Shown: positions 35,866 through 47,703 of the stretch, piece after piece | Numbering within the stretch: the first letter of the stretch is position 1 | Layout of the letters: each line of letters begins with the position of its first letter | Assembly (NCBI RefSeq): GCF_000341355.1 | Contig: NC_020300.1 | Span: 124,001-188,000 of the forward strand | Direction of reading: 5' to 3' | From: Bartonella australis AUST/NH1 | Lineage (GTDB): Bacteria > Pseudomonadota > Alphaproteobacteria > Rhizobiales > Rhizobiaceae | DNA length: 64,000 nucleotides | Made by a program: the position numbers and the translations under genes | Notes under the pieces: model-generated | The model's database searches: none | What the model was told of the DNA's origin: nothing | The model's input: only the letters and a program-made list of their open reading frames with translations

Positions 35866-38067
35866 TTAATCTTCTTTTTTCTTACGACGTCGTTTATTTT
35901 CAGATTGTTTTTTTTCCTCAGTGTCGCTTTCTTTTTCTGTTTTTATCAAGTCGTCACAGACAATTTCTTGTCCAGTTTTCTGATCGACAACCTTCATCGA
36001 CAAGCGAATTTTGCCACGTTCATCAAAGCCTATTAATTTAACCCACACCTTATCGCCCTCTTTAACAACATCGATTGTTTTAGCTACTCGTTCTGATGTA
36101 AGTTGGGAAATATGAACGAGCCCATCGCGTGAGCCGAAAAAATTAACAAATGCACCAAATTCTGCGGTTTTCACAACTGTTCCCTGATAGACGGCACCGA
36201 CTTCAGGTTCATCAACAATCGAATGAATCCATCGTTTTGCTGCTTCAATAATTTTAGCATCTGTTGAAGCAATCTTAATCGTCCCGTCATCTTCAATATT
36301 AATTTTAGCGCCAGTTTGTTCAACAATTTCTCGAATTACCTTCCCACCGGAGCCGATAACATCACGGATTTTATCTACAGAGATGTTCATGACCTCAATA
36401 CGTGGAGAAAATTCGCTGAGTTCACCACGTGCACTCGTTAAAGCTTTTGCCATTTCACCAAGAATATGGATTCGTCCATCTTTGGCTTGTTCAAGTGCTA
36501 TTTTCATAATCTCTTCGGTAATGCCGTCAATTTTGATGTCCATCTGCAAAGCAGTGATACCATTTTCTGTGCCTGCTACTTTAAAATCCATGTCACCAAG
36601 ATGATCTTCATCGCCTAGAATATCGGATAAAACAGCAAAACGTTCACCTTCTTTAATTAAGCCCATCGCAATACCGGCAATGGGACGTGCTAACGGAACG
36701 CCGGCATCCATCAAAGCAAGCGAAGTCCCACAAACAGTTGCCATAGAAGAAGATCCATTTGATTCTGTAATTTCTGATACGGTACGAATAGTGTAGGGGA
36801 AAGATTCTCTTGTTGGCAGCATTGGATGAATAGCGCGCCACGCTAATTTACCGTGACCAATTTCACGGCGGCCGGGGGAACCAATACGCCCCGTTTCACC
36901 TACTGAAAAAGGTGGAAAATTGTAATGAAGTAGGAATGTTTCCTTATACATACCCGTCAATGAATCTATATATTGTTCGTCTTCGCTCGTCCCCAGAGTT
37001 GTTACTACAAGCGCTTGTGTTTCACCGCGGGTAAATAATGCTGATCCATGTGTACGAGGAAAAATACCAACTTCTGATTTGATTGGACGCACGGTTGAAA
37101 GATTGCGTCCGTCAATGCGTTTTCCAGTATCAAGAATATTTTGTCGAACAATCATCGCTTGCAAATTTTTGAAGACGGTTGCAATTTGATCTACGCTAAA
37201 ATCACAATTTTCTTCCATTTTTGGTCTGAATTCATTGATGATTTCTGTTTTAATGGCATCGATTGCAGCATACCGCTCTTGTTTGTCTGTAATCGCGTAA
37301 GCTTTGCGCAGATCCTGCTCTGCCATTTTAAGCATAGTTTTTTCGAGATCAGATAGATCTTCAGGAGTGAAATCGCGAGGTTCTTTCGCGGCTACTTCTG
37401 CAAGTTTTATGATAGCGTCGAGAACGGGCTGAAAGCCTTTTTGGCCAAATATGACTGCTCCTAGCATTACGTCTTCAGGCAGTTCTTGCGCTTCTGATTC
37501 GACCATTAGCACAGCACTTTCCGTTCCAGCGACGACAAGATCGAGTTTTGATTCGGGCATTTCATCGATGTTAGGATTGAGGATATATTGTCCGTTACAA
37601 TAACCGACACGAGCGCCCGCGATGGGGCCCATAAAAGGGACACCTGATAGGGTTAATGCAGCGGAAGACGCTATCATTGCTAGAATATCGGGATTATTTT
37701 CTAAATCGTGTTGTATAACAGAAACGATTATCTGAGTGTCATTTTTGTATCCATCAACAAAGAGGGGACGGATTGGGCGATCAATCAAACGCGAAATTAA
37801 TGTTTCATTCTCGTTTGGGCGCCCTTCACGTTTAAAATAACCGCCAGGTATTTTACCGACGGCATAGGCTTTTTCTTGATAATTGACAGTAAGCGGAAAA
37901 AAGTCCTGATCTGGTTTCGCACTTTTTGCTGAAACAACAGTCGCTAAAACAACGGTTTCGCCGTAAGTAGCGATGACTGCACCATCAGCTTGACGTGCAA
38001 TTTTCCCCGTTTCGATGGTAAGTGGCCGACCGGCCCATTCAATTTCTACCTTATGGGTTTTAAACAT
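35866..38067 (-). CDS. pnp: Polyribonucleotide nucleotidyltransferase
   Basis: A full-length PNPase (733 residues) with two RNase PH domains (FKREGRPNE near residue 80; [23 protein letters not shown] and DAGVPL further on), a KH domain (about 555-615, [11 protein letters not shown]) and an S1 domain (about 620-690) before a lysine-rich tail. It degrades RNA from the 3' end using phosphate and is part of the degradosome. It lies behind rpsO on the same strand, the classic rpsO-pnp pair, with about 235 bases between. Confidence 0.97.
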   Translation of the reverse strand: MFKTHKVEIEWAGRPLTIETGKIARQADGAVIATYGETVVLATVVSAKSAKPDQDFFPLTVNYQEKAYAVGKIPGGYFKREGRPNENETLISRLIDRPIRPLFVDGYKNDTQIIVSVIQHDLENNPDILAMIASSAALTLSGVPFMGPIAGARVGYCNGQYILNPNIDEMPESKLDLVVAGTESAVLMVESEAQELPEDVMLGAVIFGQKGFQPVLDAIIKLAEVAAKEPRDFTPEDLSDLEKTMLKMAEQDLRKAYAITDKQERYAAIDAIKTEIINEFRPKMEENCDFSVDQIATVFKNLQAMIVRQNILDTGKRIDGRNLSTVRPIKSEVGIFPRTHGSALFTRGETQALVVTTLGTSEDEQYIDSLTGMYKETFLLHYNFPPFSVGETGRIGSPGRREIGHGKLAWRAIHPMLPTRESFPYTIRTVSEITESNGSSSMATVCGTSLALMDAGVPLARPIAGIAMGLIKEGERFAVLSDILGDEDHLGDMDFKVAGTENGITALQMDIKIDGITEEIMKIALEQAKDGRIHILGEMAKALTSARGELSEFSPRIEVMNISVDKIRDVIGSGGKVIREIVEQTGAKINIEDDGTIKIASTDAKIIEAAKRWIHSIVDEPEVGAVYQGTVVKTAEFGAFVNFFGSRDGLVHISQLTSERVAKTIDVVKEGDKVWVKLIGFDERGKIRLSMKVVDQKTGQEIVCDDLIKTEKESDTEEKKQSENKRRRKKKED

Positions 38068-38302
38068 TTTTTATCCTTAATGGCCAGTGTTCACATTTTG
38101 GTTTTGAGTGTTGCGTTTCAGCTCAAGGCAAGACAGCAAGACGCTTTTGCTTTTGCGCGGAGAGAGAAGTAAACCGCAACGCAGACGCGAAGCAACTGGC
38201 AAACCTGCCTTATGACTACTTTTCACCAACCTTTGACCGAAAGCAACAAACCGAAGCACGCAGGTGGACTTTTTTGTAAAAAAATGCCCAACCACTTTCC
38301 TT

Positions 38303-38572
38303 TTATCGACGCAGGCCTAATTTTTTAATAAGCGTTTGGTAGCGGTCTTGGTCGATTCTTTTAAGATAATCGAGAAGGCGGCGGCGCTGAGAGACCATCT
38401 TTAAAAGGCCTCGGCGGGAGTGATTATCCTTTTTGTGAGATTTAAAGTGGTCGGTCAAATTGGAAATGCGTTCAGACAGAACAGCAACTTGCACCTCGGG
38501 TGATCCTGTGTCACCGGTTTTCGTTGCGTATTCTGCGATAATAGCTTGTTTACGTTCAGCCGTAATCGACAT
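38303..38572 (-). CDS. rpsO: 30S ribosomal protein S15
   Basis: An 89-residue protein with the full S15 pattern: [60 protein letters not shown] and a C-terminal LGLRR. S15 binds the 16S central domain and in many bacteria also represses its own mRNA. AAGGATGA lies in front of the ATG at 38572. The 235 bases between rpsO and pnp contain no gene; they may hold the rpsO terminator and pnp leader, but I saw no clear hairpin with a T-run. Confidence 0.97.
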   Translation of the reverse strand: MSITAERKQAIIAEYATKTGDTGSPEVQVAVLSERISNLTDHFKSHKKDNHSRRGLLKMVSQRRRLLDYLKRIDQDRYQTLIKKLGLRR

Positions 38573-38892
38573 CGTGTCATCCTTTCAAAAAACGAGGAAA
38601 CCCCAGACGCCCACAGCCGAGATGTCGTTCAGCAGGGGTCCGCGAGACAACGAGAAGAGCGAAAACGCCCTCTCGCTTATGCGTTTATACAAGAAAGAAA
38701 GTAAAAATGCTAGCCCTTGAGAACTTCTTGCAAGCTTTATTTGGTGGGTGATATTGCTTCAGAAATACCATTTTAGCTTATTTATGAAAAAGTTTTGTAA
38801 AAATAGATATTCTATTTGACTGGGAGCTTGCAGCTTTACAGAGTGTGTTTATGGTAAAAAAGAAAATGAGTTGCCGGGGTTGGAGACAAAAA
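38573..38892. promoter_or_regulatory. Divergent rpsO/MFS transporter region
   Basis: About 320 bases. The half next to rpsO is comparatively GC-rich and probably contains the rpsO leader RNA, which in many bacteria binds S15, but I could not recognise a defined fold. The half towards the transporter is AT-rich. GGAG at 38882-38885 is the ribosome site for the transporter. Confidence 0.4.
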
Positions 38893-40515
38893 ATGCCAAA
38901 AAATTCGATATTAGGTCTTTTTCAGAATAAAACGTTCCGAAATTTGTGGTCTGCTACCCTTGTATTTAATTTAGGAGGGCTCGTCCAAGTTGTGGGAGCG
39001 GGGTGGCTAATGACGTCGATCAGTTCTTCGCATTCTATGGTAGGGCTTGTCCAAAGTTCTATAACATTACCGCTCGTTATTTTTTCTTTGATGGCAGGGG
39101 CGTTAGCCGATAATTTTAATCGACGCCAGATTATGCTTTCCGCGCAGATTATGATGATGATTGTGGCAATTAATCTGACTATTTTGTCCTTGATGGGTCT
39201 GATAACGCCTTGGCTTTTATTGTGCTTTACGTTTTTGATTGGATGCGGGGGTGCTTTTTATAATCCCCCTTGGCAGGCGACGATAGGAGATATTGTAGGC
39301 AGAGAAGATATTCCTTCTGCTGTTAGTTTGAATAGTGTTGGTTTTAATTTAATGCGCAGTATAGGCCCCGCCATCGGAGGAATGATTGTCGCGACTTTAG
39401 GTGGTACCGCAGCGTTTTTATTCAATGCTATGAGTTATATTCCCTTAATTGTTACTTTATTTCTATGGAAGCCAGATTATGTGAGCAATACGCTGCCGCG
39501 AGAGAGGCTTTTGGGAGCTGTGTCGGATGGTATACGCTATGTCTCTATGTCGCCTAATCTCTTAAATATTATGACAAGGGCGTTCTTATTTGGCGCTGGG
39601 GCTATTTCAATTTTTGCGTTATTACCGATTGTAGTGCGTGGAATCCTTGGGGGAAATGCGCTTCTTTACGGTACGTTACTTGGGTGTTTCGGCGTAGGAG
39701 CAATTACAGCTGGCGTTGTTAATTCGTTTATAAGGCGTCATTTGAGTCCAGAGACAATCATCGCAAGTGCATTTATCGGAGTCGCTTTTTCTTGCTTTTT
39801 TTTGGCGACAAGTCGTTCATTAATTGTGAGTCACCTTGTTTTATTTCCCGCTGGGTTATGCTGGGTTTTAGCGTTATCACTATTTAATACATCAGTACAA
39901 CTCTCCACTCCACGGTGGGTCGTTGCGCGCGCGTTGGCACTTTATCAAACAGCGTCTTATGGCGGTATGGCGGTTGGAAGCGCAATCTGGGGAATTGTTG
40001 CCGATAATTATTCTCCAGTAGTCGCTTTGAGTGTCTGCGCAATATTCTTAATTTTGGGCGCTATTGCAGGACTAAAATTTAAAATTCAAGAAATTCCTCG
40101 GATAAATCTAGAGCCGCTTGATCATTTTAGAGAGCCAGAGCTTTTACTCGATTTAAAAGCGCGTAGCGGCCCAATCATGATTATGGTTACTTATCAAATC
40201 AGTGAAAATGATCTTGAGGAATTTCTTGAAGTTATGACGCGTCGCCGCCATATTCGTTTGCGTGATGGCGCTCGTCAATGGGTCCTTTTACGTGATCTTG
40301 AAAGACCAGAGCATTGGACAGAAGCTTATCATATGCCAACATGGGTGGATTATTTACGTCATAATTATCGTCGCATACAGGCAGATGCGGAGGTTAATAA
40401 GCACCTTAAGCGGTTGAATTGTGCACCTAATGGCATAAAAGTGCGCCGCATGATTGAGCGGCAGACGGTACCGCACGCCAAAGAAATGCATTTGAAGCCT
40501 TCTATTGATCAATGA
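38893..40515 (+). CDS. MFS transporter, EntS-like (MFS_3 family)
   Basis: A 540-residue transporter with about 12 membrane helices up to residue 395 or so, followed by a soluble C-terminal domain of roughly 120 residues (ISENDLEEFLEVMTRRRHIR ... RQWVLLRDLERPEHW). This fusion of an EntS-type facilitator with a monooxygenase-like (ABM-type) tail is typical of the MFS_3 group. Known relatives export siderophores or drugs; the substrate here is unknown. The ATG at 38893 is chosen for GGAG seven bases upstream; the frame is open 16 codons earlier. It is convergent with truB. Confidence 0.87.
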   Translation: MPKNSILGLFQNKTFRNLWSATLVFNLGGLVQVVGAGWLMTSISSSHSMVGLVQSSITLPLVIFSLMAGALADNFNRRQIMLSAQIMMMIVAINLTILSLMGLITPWLLLCFTFLIGCGGAFYNPPWQATIGDIVGREDIPSAVSLNSVGFNLMRSIGPAIGGMIVATLGGTAAFLFNAMSYIPLIVTLFLWKPDYVSNTLPRERLLGAVSDGIRYVSMSPNLLNIMTRAFLFGAGAISIFALLPIVVRGILGGNALLYGTLLGCFGVGAITAGVVNSFIRRHLSPETIIASAFIGVAFSCFFLATSRSLIVSHLVLFPAGLCWVLALSLFNTSVQLSTPRWVVARALALYQTASYGGMAVGSAIWGIVADNYSPVVALSVCAIFLILGAIAGLKFKIQEIPRINLEPLDHFREPELLLDLKARSGPIMIMVTYQISENDLEEFLEVMTRRRHIRLRDGARQWVLLRDLERPEHWTEAYHMPTWVDYLRHNYRRIQADAEVNKHLKRLNCAPNGIKVRRMIERQTVPHAKEMHLKPSIDQ

Positions 40516-40587
40516 CTTTGATGGCAAAAGATCAGATACGACGCTATAAATGCAGCTTTACTGTAGAAAGGGGTTTTTTTCATACCG

Positions 40588-41547
40588 CTAAAGTGTGAAG
40601 ATTCGTTTTGGTCTGAATTGATTCTCATCAAGGGCACCTATAGCGAGAAGCTGGCCTTTGTAGGTCACATAAACATCATTTACATCAATGAGTGTATTTT
40701 GATTATATAAGGATATTGGATTGCCTGTTTTAACATACTGGGCTTGAACTTCGTTAAGTGCATAATGTGATAGGCAATTTAACGCGCTTTCGGTCTCAAT
40801 TAGTAATCTGTCAAGCGCAGAAAAATCTTTCTTGGAAAGCTCCTGATTTTTATCTGTTCCGCCCTCATAGCGTGCTTCTTCTTCTAGTTTGTTCCACGTA
40901 ATAAGGTCATCTGCATTAAAAGGCGCTACTGCGGTACGGCGCAGATCAGCAATATATCCGTAACAACCAAGATCACGGCCCATATCACGCGCTAAGGAGC
41001 GCACATAAGTTCCTTTCCTGCACGTTATTTCAAAGATAGAATGTCCCTGAACAGTAGTTTCGACGAGTTTGAAGGTATCAATTTTTACTTGGCGGGGCAA
41101 AATTTCAACAGTCTTACCTTCACGTGCCAGGTCATAAGCGCGGTTACCAGCAATTTTGATCGCTGAAAATTGCGGTGGTGTTTGAAAAATAACACCTATA
41201 TATTTAGGTAAAAGGGATAGGATATCTTCTTGTGTAGGGCGTTTGGGGGATATTTTAGTAATTTCACCTTCTAGATCGTCTGTGGAACGTTCCTCTCCCC
41301 AAGCTACACGAAAATAATAAGTTTTGGCGCCTTCCATAACATAGGGGACAGTTTTAGTTGCCTCACCTAATGCAATAGGTAACATACCAGAAGCTAAGGG
41401 ATCAAGCGTACCAGCGTGTCCCGCTTTTCGCGCTTCAAAGAGCCGTTTGATTTGCGAAACAGCTTCTGTTGATCTCATCCCTTTTGGTTTGTCAAAGATA
41501 ACCCATCCAGAGACAGGGCGGCCTTTTTTTTTACGTTCCCGTGTCAT
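40588..41547 (-). CDS. truB: tRNA pseudouridine-55 synthase
   Basis: A 319-residue pseudouridine synthase with the catalytic Asp49 in [14 protein letters not shown], the [14 protein letters not shown] start and the [15 protein letters not shown] block. It makes pseudouridine 55 in the T-loop of tRNAs. Its ATG overlaps the rbfA stop by four bases (ATGA), closing the rimP-nusA-ylxR-infB-rbfA-truB operon. rpsO-pnp usually follows it in related genomes; here a transporter gene on the other strand lies between. Confidence 0.96.
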   Translation of the reverse strand: MTRERKKKGRPVSGWVIFDKPKGMRSTEAVSQIKRLFEARKAGHAGTLDPLASGMLPIALGEATKTVPYVMEGAKTYYFRVAWGEERSTDDLEGEITKISPKRPTQEDILSLLPKYIGVIFQTPPQFSAIKIAGNRAYDLAREGKTVEILPRQVKIDTFKLVETTVQGHSIFEITCRKGTYVRSLARDMGRDLGCYGYIADLRRTAVAPFNADDLITWNKLEEEARYEGGTDKNQELSKKDFSALDRLLIETESALNCLSHYALNEVQAQYVKTGNPISLYNQNTLIDVNDVYVTYKGQLLAIGALDENQFRPKRIFTL

Positions 41548-41960
41548 GTTTTATAATCCTCAGCCTCATCATTTTTGCGAAGATCGCGTGCCACCTCAGG
41601 CGACCGGAGCAAAGCATCAATTTTTGCAAAATTGTCAAAACTGTTATCAAGTCGAAAACGCAGCTCAGGCATGTACTTCATTTGCCGTAACGGGCGGCTA
41701 ATTTCTCTACGAATAAAACGGCTATGTTTATTTAAGACGCTGATGATATCGGCTTCGGGAGCATCAACAACAGTGTTGAGAGGAGAAATAAAGCAGGTGG
41801 CGATTTTTAGATCCGGTGACATACGTACTTCGGAGACAGAAATAACGACATCTTTTAAGACATCGTCAAATAAAATACCTCGCTGAAATATATGAGCTAA
41901 AGCGTGGCGAACCTGTTCTCCCACTCTTAGTTGTCGTTGTGACAGGCTTGCATTCTTCAT
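41544..41960 (-). CDS. rbfA: 30S ribosome-binding factor A
   Basis: A 138-residue KH-like protein starting [25 protein letters not shown], with [20 protein letters not shown] and a final [19 protein letters not shown] region. RbfA helps mature the 5' end of 16S rRNA and cold adaptation. The start at 41960 is set by homology; the frame is open 23 codons earlier. It follows infB after about 130 bases and overlaps truB. Confidence 0.94.
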   Translation of the reverse strand: MKNASLSQRQLRVGEQVRHALAHIFQRGILFDDVLKDVVISVSEVRMSPDLKIATCFISPLNTVVDAPEADIISVLNKHSRFIRREISRPLRQMKYMPELRFRLDNSFDNFAKIDALLRSPEVARDLRKNDEAEDYKT

Positions 41961-42088
41961 CAAAACCGTTACCTTTTTCGCGATAGCCGCTTCCTTTATC
42001 GTCTCAAAAACGAAAAAGGATAGAGGCACTCCGCGTGAAACTTAAAAATCCCCTTCATTTAATAAAAAGGAGGGCAGTTGGGTTATTT

Positions 42089-44626
42089 TTACAATGTACG
42101 ATTAATATGCTCGATTCGGAAGGCTTCAATGATGTCGCCTGCACGTATATCTTCGTAATTTTCAAATGCCATCCCACATTCCTGACCGGCGTGCACTTCA
42201 CTAACTTCGTCTTTAAATCGTTTCAAAGTCTTAAGTTTTCCTTCGTGAATAACAATGTTGTCGCGAATAAGACGCACACCGATTCCCCGCTCTATTTTTC
42301 CTTCTGTAACTCTGCAACCAGCAACTTTCCCTATTTTTGTAATGCTGAACACTTCGAGAATTTCAGCGTTCCCAATGAAGGTTTCGCGCTGTTCTGGCGA
42401 AAGCAATCCCGACATAGTTGCTTTTATATCATCGACAAGATCATAGATGATGTTGTAGTAGCGGATTTCAATTCCTTGCGTTTTGGCTGAATCACGTGCT
42501 TGTTTATTAGCTCGCACATTAAAGCCGATAACAACAGAATTAGAAGCTTCAGCGAGAGAAATATCACTCTCAGTAATGCCCCCCGCACCGGAATGCACGA
42601 TACGTGCACGCACTTCCTCGTTCCCTAATTTTTCTAATGCCGAAGCAATTGCTTCAATCGACCCTTGGACATCTCCTTTAATAATAAGCGGAAATTCTTT
42701 TATGCCGGTGGTTTTTAATTTCGTCATCATTTGTTCAAGAGAACTACGAGAACTGGTTTGCCGAGCTACAGCTTTATCACGTGCTAATCGTTGACGATAT
42801 TGGGCAATCCCGCGTGCTTTCGCTTCGTTAATTACAACCGCAAAGCGGTCACCGGCCTGTGGTGTTCCTTGCATACCTAAAATTTCTATTGGTGTAGAAG
42901 GTTCAGCTTCCTTTATATGATGACCATGATCATTAATCAAAGTACGAATCCGCCCCCATTCATTGCCTGCAACGATGATATCGGAAGAGCGTAATGTGCC
43001 TTTTTGAACGAGAACAGTCGCAACAGGACCGCGTCCTCGATCAAGTTTGGCTTCAATAACAATACCTTCTGCTGTGCGTTCCGGATCTGCTTTGAGGTCG
43101 AGAATTTCAGCTTGAAGGAGAATAGCTTCCAAAAGTTTATCAAGATTTTGGTTAGTTTTGGCAGAAACCTCCACTTCCAGAGTTTCACCGCCCATAGATT
43201 CGACAATAACTTCATGTTGTAGTAGCTCTGTACGTACTTTTTGCGCGTCAGAAGCTGGTTTATCAATTTTGTTAATAGCAACGATGATAGGCACGCCAGC
43301 AGCTTTTGCATGATTAATTGATTCAACTGTTTGGGGCATGACGCTATCATCAGCGGCTACGACTAAAACAGCAATATCAGTAACGCGGGCGCCACGGGCA
43401 CGCATTGCTGTGAAAGCAGCATGTCCTGGCGTATCGATAAAGGTGATTTTTTGATTATTTTGTTCAACTTGATAAGCGCCTATATGCTGTGTAATACCAC
43501 CTGCTTCGCCAGAGACGACATTAGCTTCGCGGATAGCATCAAGAAGAGAGGTTTTCCCATGGTCAACGTGGCCCATAATTGTCACGACTGGCGGACGTTT
43601 TCGCATTTTTTGGGGATTATCTCCTACATTGAAAATGCCTTCTTCTACGTCAGACTCCGATACACGCTTCACTGTATGGCCAAATTCAGCGGCGATGAGT
43701 TCAGCAATATCTGCATCAATAACATCACCCGGCTTCATCATCTGTCCCTGCTTCATTAAAAATTTAATGACGTCAACAGAGCGTTCAGCCATACGTTGCG
43801 CAAGTTCTTGGATAGTGATAGTTTCTGGAAGAATAACCTCACGAGAAATTTTTTCCCGGGGTTCTTGGTTTTGTGCGCGTTTAAATTTTTCTTGTCTACG
43901 GCGCATTGCAGCCATCGAGCGGCCGCGCGCGTTGCCTTCTTCATCTAATGCGCTATTGAGGGTAAGTTTTCCACGACGTCGTTCGTCAGCACCTTTTATA
44001 ATTTTGGGAGCGCGTACTTCCGATTTAGCGAGATTAGTGCGTCGATTATGTTTGTCTTCATCTTTATTTTCATCCGCGGTACGTTTTTCAACTGAGGCCG
44101 CATTTTTCAAGGGGAGAGCAATTTCCGCCGATTCTGCAAGTTCTTTCACAGAAGCTGAAGAGGAAAGGGGTGGGGTCGGGGTTTGTGGGATATTTTCATT
44201 TTCTTGCTGCATTTCTACTTCTTGGATAGCCTGCAGACGTGAGTTTTCTTCAAATTTTTTGGCCCGTTTTTCTTGTTCTTCGGCTCGCTCGCGCATGATC
44301 TTTTCTTGGATATGCGCTTCTTCTAAAGCACGAAATCTCGCCTCCATTTCAGCGGATGAAAGATTGCTTTGAGGAACCGGTTTATCAGGCGCTGCTTCTT
44401 CAAATCGTTGTTTAGGGCGCGGAGCTACATGCGGCTTAGTAATAGTAGGCTGTGGCACCTCAATTTTGTCATCAGGGCGCGCGATTTTGCGCCGTTTAGT
44501 TTCGACAACCACAGCTTTTGTACGGCCATGACTAAAATTTTGTTTGACTGTACCGGTTTCCAGTCCCGACCGCTTCAAGGTCAGAGTCCTCTTGACTGTT
44601 ATTTTGTCGTTATCACTTTCACTCAT
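42089..44626 (-). CDS. infB: Translation initiation factor IF-2
   Basis: A full-length IF-2 of 845 residues. The first 260 or so residues are a charged, low-complexity, coiled-coil N-terminus (Glu/Arg/Lys rich, with an [22 protein letters not shown] stretch). Then come the IF2_N domain, the GTPase with G1 GHVDHGKTS near 351-359, DTPGHAAF, and NKIDKP, and the C-terminal domains that bind initiator tRNA. It places fMet-tRNA on the 30S subunit. Its ATG overlaps the ylxR-like stop (ATGA). Confidence 0.97.
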   Translation of the reverse strand: MSESDNDKITVKRTLTLKRSGLETGTVKQNFSHGRTKAVVVETKRRKIARPDDKIEVPQPTITKPHVAPRPKQRFEEAAPDKPVPQSNLSSAEMEARFRALEEAHIQEKIMRERAEEQEKRAKKFEENSRLQAIQEVEMQQENENIPQTPTPPLSSSASVKELAESAEIALPLKNAASVEKRTADENKDEDKHNRRTNLAKSEVRAPKIIKGADERRRGKLTLNSALDEEGNARGRSMAAMRRRQEKFKRAQNQEPREKISREVILPETITIQELAQRMAERSVDVIKFLMKQGQMMKPGDVIDADIAELIAAEFGHTVKRVSESDVEEGIFNVGDNPQKMRKRPPVVTIMGHVDHGKTSLLDAIREANVVSGEAGGITQHIGAYQVEQNNQKITFIDTPGHAAFTAMRARGARVTDIAVLVVAADDSVMPQTVESINHAKAAGVPIIVAINKIDKPASDAQKVRTELLQHEVIVESMGGETLEVEVSAKTNQNLDKLLEAILLQAEILDLKADPERTAEGIVIEAKLDRGRGPVATVLVQKGTLRSSDIIVAGNEWGRIRTLINDHGHHIKEAEPSTPIEILGMQGTPQAGDRFAVVINEAKARGIAQYRQRLARDKAVARQTSSRSSLEQMMTKLKTTGIKEFPLIIKGDVQGSIEAIASALEKLGNEEVRARIVHSGAGGITESDISLAEASNSVVIGFNVRANKQARDSAKTQGIEIRYYNIIYDLVDDIKATMSGLLSPEQRETFIGNAEILEVFSITKIGKVAGCRVTEGKIERGIGVRLIRDNIVIHEGKLKTLKRFKDEVSEVHAGQECGMAFENYEDIRAGDIIEAFRIEHINRTL

Positions 44627-45258
44627 TGTATTTCCTTCGCGACTTTTGCCGTTATCTCACCAGATTTATCACACTTATCACCACGATAGGCGATTAGTTT
44701 GTGCATCGTCGTGAGAAATCCGTCCGCAGCCTTCATATTCAGTAAGGCTGCATGTATCACAGGATTAGTACCAAAAGCCATACTCATTTCATCACTTGTC
44801 AATAAAGATATGGTTTCCACATTCTGATTTTTTTGCTGCTGTATTGCACAGATAGCCTGCGAAATTTTCCGTTTTCCATTCTCAGCAGCTTCTTTTGCAT
44901 GGAGGACAAGAATGACCTGGCCAGAGCGAATAGCCGCATCGATTTTGGTTGAGCCCGTAACGACAGCGCCCGCTTTTCGCGCCATAGAAAGACTACCAAG
45001 GGTGGCTTTTAGCAAAAGTTTATCTACTATATCGGCTAGGTCTGGAACAGCTTCAACATCTTCCTTTAAATTTTTGCTAAAAGCCCTGCGTTTGATTGCC
45101 TCTTCAATAGTTGTGCGGTGAGCAGAGACCCAGACACCACGACCAGGCAAATTGCCTTTAAGATCTGGAATAATTTGATTATTCGGACCGACGACGAAAC
45201 GGATCAACCTCGCTGTTGGAGCACTTTTTTTTGTTATAATGCAGGTCCTCTCATTCAT
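44623..45258 (-). CDS. YlxR-family RNA-binding protein with L7Ae-like domain
   Basis: A 211-residue fusion. The N-terminal 80 or so residues are a YlxR (DUF448) domain with RTCIITKK and [14 protein letters not shown], and the C-terminal part resembles L7Ae/L30e proteins ([25 protein letters not shown]). Both point to RNA binding. It sits between nusA and infB as YlxR always does; its start overlaps the nusA stop by eight bases and its stop overlaps the infB start. The precise role is not established for this version. Confidence 0.88.
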   Translation of the reverse strand: MNERTCIITKKSAPTARLIRFVVGPNNQIIPDLKGNLPGRGVWVSAHRTTIEEAIKRRAFSKNLKEDVEAVPDLADIVDKLLLKATLGSLSMARKAGAVVTGSTKIDAAIRSGQVILVLHAKEAAENGKRKISQAICAIQQQKNQNVETISLLTSDEMSMAFGTNPVIHAALLNMKAADGFLTTMHKLIAYRGDKCDKSGEITAKVAKEIQ

Positions 45259-46873
45259 TTAAAGTGTGCTCCGCGTCCAAGTTATCTGTTTTTTTGTTTT
45301 CTGAAGAATCTTCAGTGACAATATCAGATTGGTCTATCCAACCTGCTTGAACACGTGCCGCTAAAATCATAGCTTCTGCATCGGCGCGTGTAACATCAAA
45401 CGGGGTTAAAATGCCAGAAAAATTCTGTATTTGACCTTCTTTACGCTCTCGCCAGCCGGCTAAATCATCAACCGCGTATCCCGCAAAGTCTTCCATTGTT
45501 TTGACGCCATCTTTACCAATAGCGACTAACATAGCGCTTGTCATACCAGGAAGCTTTCGTAATTCGTCAGCAACGCCCAACTCTTTACATTGTTCGTCCA
45601 GCTCTTTTTCTTTGCGTTGTAAATATTCACGCGCGCGGCTTTGGATCTCCGCGGCAGTTTCATGATCAAAACCATCGATGGAAGCAATTTCTCCAAGATC
45701 AACGTAGGCAACTTCTTCAATTGAGGCGAAACCTTCCGATGCCATAACTTGCCCAATCATTTCGTCAACATCTAATGATTCCATAAAAAGTTTACTACGT
45801 TCAGTAAATTCTTTTTGACGATTTTCGGATTCTTCTTGTTCAGTTAGGATATCAATGTTCCACCCCGTTAATTGCGAAGCCAAACGAACATTTTGCCCAC
45901 GCCGGCCGATAGCGAGGCTAAGCTGATCGTCGGGGACGACAACCTCAATACGTTCTGCATCTTCATCGAGCACAACTTTCGAAACTTCAGCGGGCTGTAA
46001 CGCATTGACGATAAATGTTGCGGCGTCAGGTGACCAAGGAATAATATCGATTTTTTCGCCTTGTAATTCTGCTACGACGGCCTGAACACGGCTCCCTCTC
46101 ATTCCAACGCACGCTCCAACGGGGTCAATTGAGCCATCGCGTGAGACAACAGCGATCTTAGCACGTGAACCTGGGTCACGGGCTACAGATTTAATTTCTA
46201 TAATACCGTCGTAAATCTCTGGCACTTCCATAGTAAACAGTTTGGCCATGAATTGAGGGTGTGTGCGTGAAAGAAAAATTTGCGGACCTCGCAATTCGCG
46301 GCGTACATCGTTGACAAAGGCCCGAATACGATCTCCATAGCGGAAAGATTCGCGTGGGATTAATTCATCACGTCGTACAATAGCTTCTCCGCGTCCTAGA
46401 TCAACGATAATGTTGCCATATTCTACACGTTTAACTACACCAGAGATGATTTCACCAATTTTATCTTTGAACTCTTCATATTGGCGATCACGTTCTGCGT
46501 CGCGTACTTTTTGCACAATAACTTGTTTTGCGGACTGCGCTGCGATGCGTCCAAAATCCATAGGAGGTAAAAGATCAGAAAGAAAATCGCCGGTTTTTAT
46601 ATCTGCTTGATATTTTAATGCGTCGGGTAAAGCGATTTCGGTTGTATAATCCTCGACGACGTCGACAACTTTAAGTAGACGTTGTAATTTAATCTCACCC
46701 GTTTTGGAGTTGATTTCAGCGCGGATATTAGTTTCTTGACCATAACGAGAACGAGCTGCTTTCTGAATAGCATCGGCCATTGCAGAAATAACGATTTCGC
46801 GGTCGATCGACTTTTCGCGCGCAACAGCGTCTGCGATTTGCAAAAGTTCGAGCTTATTAGCGCTTGTGACCAT
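45251..46873 (-). CDS. nusA: Transcription termination/antitermination protein NusA
   Basis: A 540-residue NusA with the N-terminal polymerase-binding domain, an S1 domain (about 135-200, with VDLGRGEAIVRRDELIP), two KH domains (VGMRGSRVQAVVAEL and AIGRRGQNVRLASQL) and C-terminal acidic helix-hairpin repeats found in proteobacteria. It controls pausing, termination and rRNA antitermination. The ATG at 46873 has AGGAG seven bases upstream; a TTG one codon earlier is less likely. It follows rimP after about 110 bases. Confidence 0.96.
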   Translation of the reverse strand: MVTSANKLELLQIADAVAREKSIDREIVISAMADAIQKAARSRYGQETNIRAEINSKTGEIKLQRLLKVVDVVEDYTTEIALPDALKYQADIKTGDFLSDLLPPMDFGRIAAQSAKQVIVQKVRDAERDRQYEEFKDKIGEIISGVVKRVEYGNIIVDLGRGEAIVRRDELIPRESFRYGDRIRAFVNDVRRELRGPQIFLSRTHPQFMAKLFTMEVPEIYDGIIEIKSVARDPGSRAKIAVVSRDGSIDPVGACVGMRGSRVQAVVAELQGEKIDIIPWSPDAATFIVNALQPAEVSKVVLDEDAERIEVVVPDDQLSLAIGRRGQNVRLASQLTGWNIDILTEQEESENRQKEFTERSKLFMESLDVDEMIGQVMASEGFASIEEVAYVDLGEIASIDGFDHETAAEIQSRAREYLQRKEKELDEQCKELGVADELRKLPGMTSAMLVAIGKDGVKTMEDFAGYAVDDLAGWRERKEGQIQNFSGILTPFDVTRADAEAMILAARVQAGWIDQSDIVTEDSSENKKTDNLDAEHTLNE

Positions 46874-46982
46874 CAATTTTCTCCTTGTTTATACTACGCG
46901 AGGGACGTGAGTACCGCCGGTGTTAATTTTTACAGTTTGCCCCTAGTTTTGAAACACTGAGATTATTTTTGGAGGTCAACTG

Positions 46983-47549
46983 TTAATGTAAATCTTTATT
47001 TTTCTTAAATGCGTCGCGAATAAGCTCGTCTGTAAGAACTAAATGCGCATTTATAACATCAGAAAAGGGGATAGAAACATGCGATACTCCTCCATAAGCG
47101 GCCTCATCTATACTTAAGGTGAGGCCATTTTGCGTAGTATCTTCGAGTATACCACGGAATTTTTTATGCCCATCAATTATTACTTTGGTTTCAATTTTTA
47201 CGACATGTCCTCGCCAACGAAAGAAATCAGATTTTCTCACCAACGGACGATTAATTCCGGGGGATGAGATTTCTAAGTGATATTTATGTTCAATGACATT
47301 TTGCACATCAAGAAGAGGCGAAATAGTTCGACTAACGGTTTCACAATCTTCTATTGTCATCGTGCCGTCAACACGTTCAGCCATAATTTGAAGCGTCAAG
47401 CCATTTAAGCTGAGAAGTCTCACGCGAACTAAACGAAAGCCCAAAGGCTTAAGCAACGGTATGATGAGGTTAGCAATACGCGCCTCAGCACCATCTTCTT
47501 CAAATAGACGCACTTCGTTAATATCGCTCGTTCTTTCAGTTTCATCCAT
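46983..47549 (-). CDS. rimP: Ribosome maturation factor RimP
   Basis: A 188-residue protein with the RimP N-terminal domain (RIANLIIPLLKPLGFRLVRVR, DGTMTIEDCETVSRTISPLLD, YHLEISSPGINRPL) and an Sm-like C-terminal barrel (GHVVKIETKVIIDGHKKFRG). It is needed for 30S maturation. The start is taken as the ATG at 47549; an in-frame TTG at 47561 is possible. It is the first gene of the nusA-infB operon, and the promoter must lie in the 150 bases before it, beyond the trmB terminator. Confidence 0.92.
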   Translation of the reverse strand: MDETERTSDINEVRLFEEDGAEARIANLIIPLLKPLGFRLVRVRLLSLNGLTLQIMAERVDGTMTIEDCETVSRTISPLLDVQNVIEHKYHLEISSPGINRPLVRKSDFFRWRGHVVKIETKVIIDGHKKFRGILEDTTQNGLTLSIDEAAYGGVSHVSIPFSDVINAHLVLTDELIRDAFKKNKDLH

Positions 47550-47587
47550 ACGTTCATCCAAATTGTTCTTATCATTCCCACGACATT

Positions 47588-47618
47588 AAAAAAGAGCGGG
47601 TCCAACACGGCCCACTCT
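47588..47618 (-). terminator. Rho-independent terminator after trmB
   Basis: On the minus strand AGAGTGGGCC pairs with GGACCCGCTCT (ten pairs, one mismatch) around a short GTGTT-type loop, followed by six T residues. It lies about 85 bases behind the trmB stop and separates metK-trmB from the rimP operon. Confidence 0.8.
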
Positions 47619-47703
47619 CCCTATCACAAGATCAAGAATTCGGCTCTTTATACTCTCGGATTCAAAATTTTTCAAGCTGTTTGTGATGAAAGCATCTCGC
47701 TAC

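Noticed and set aside
43629-44372. Ser/Arg-rich 247-codon plus-strand frame
   Set aside because: It is antisense to the charged low-complexity N-terminus of infB.
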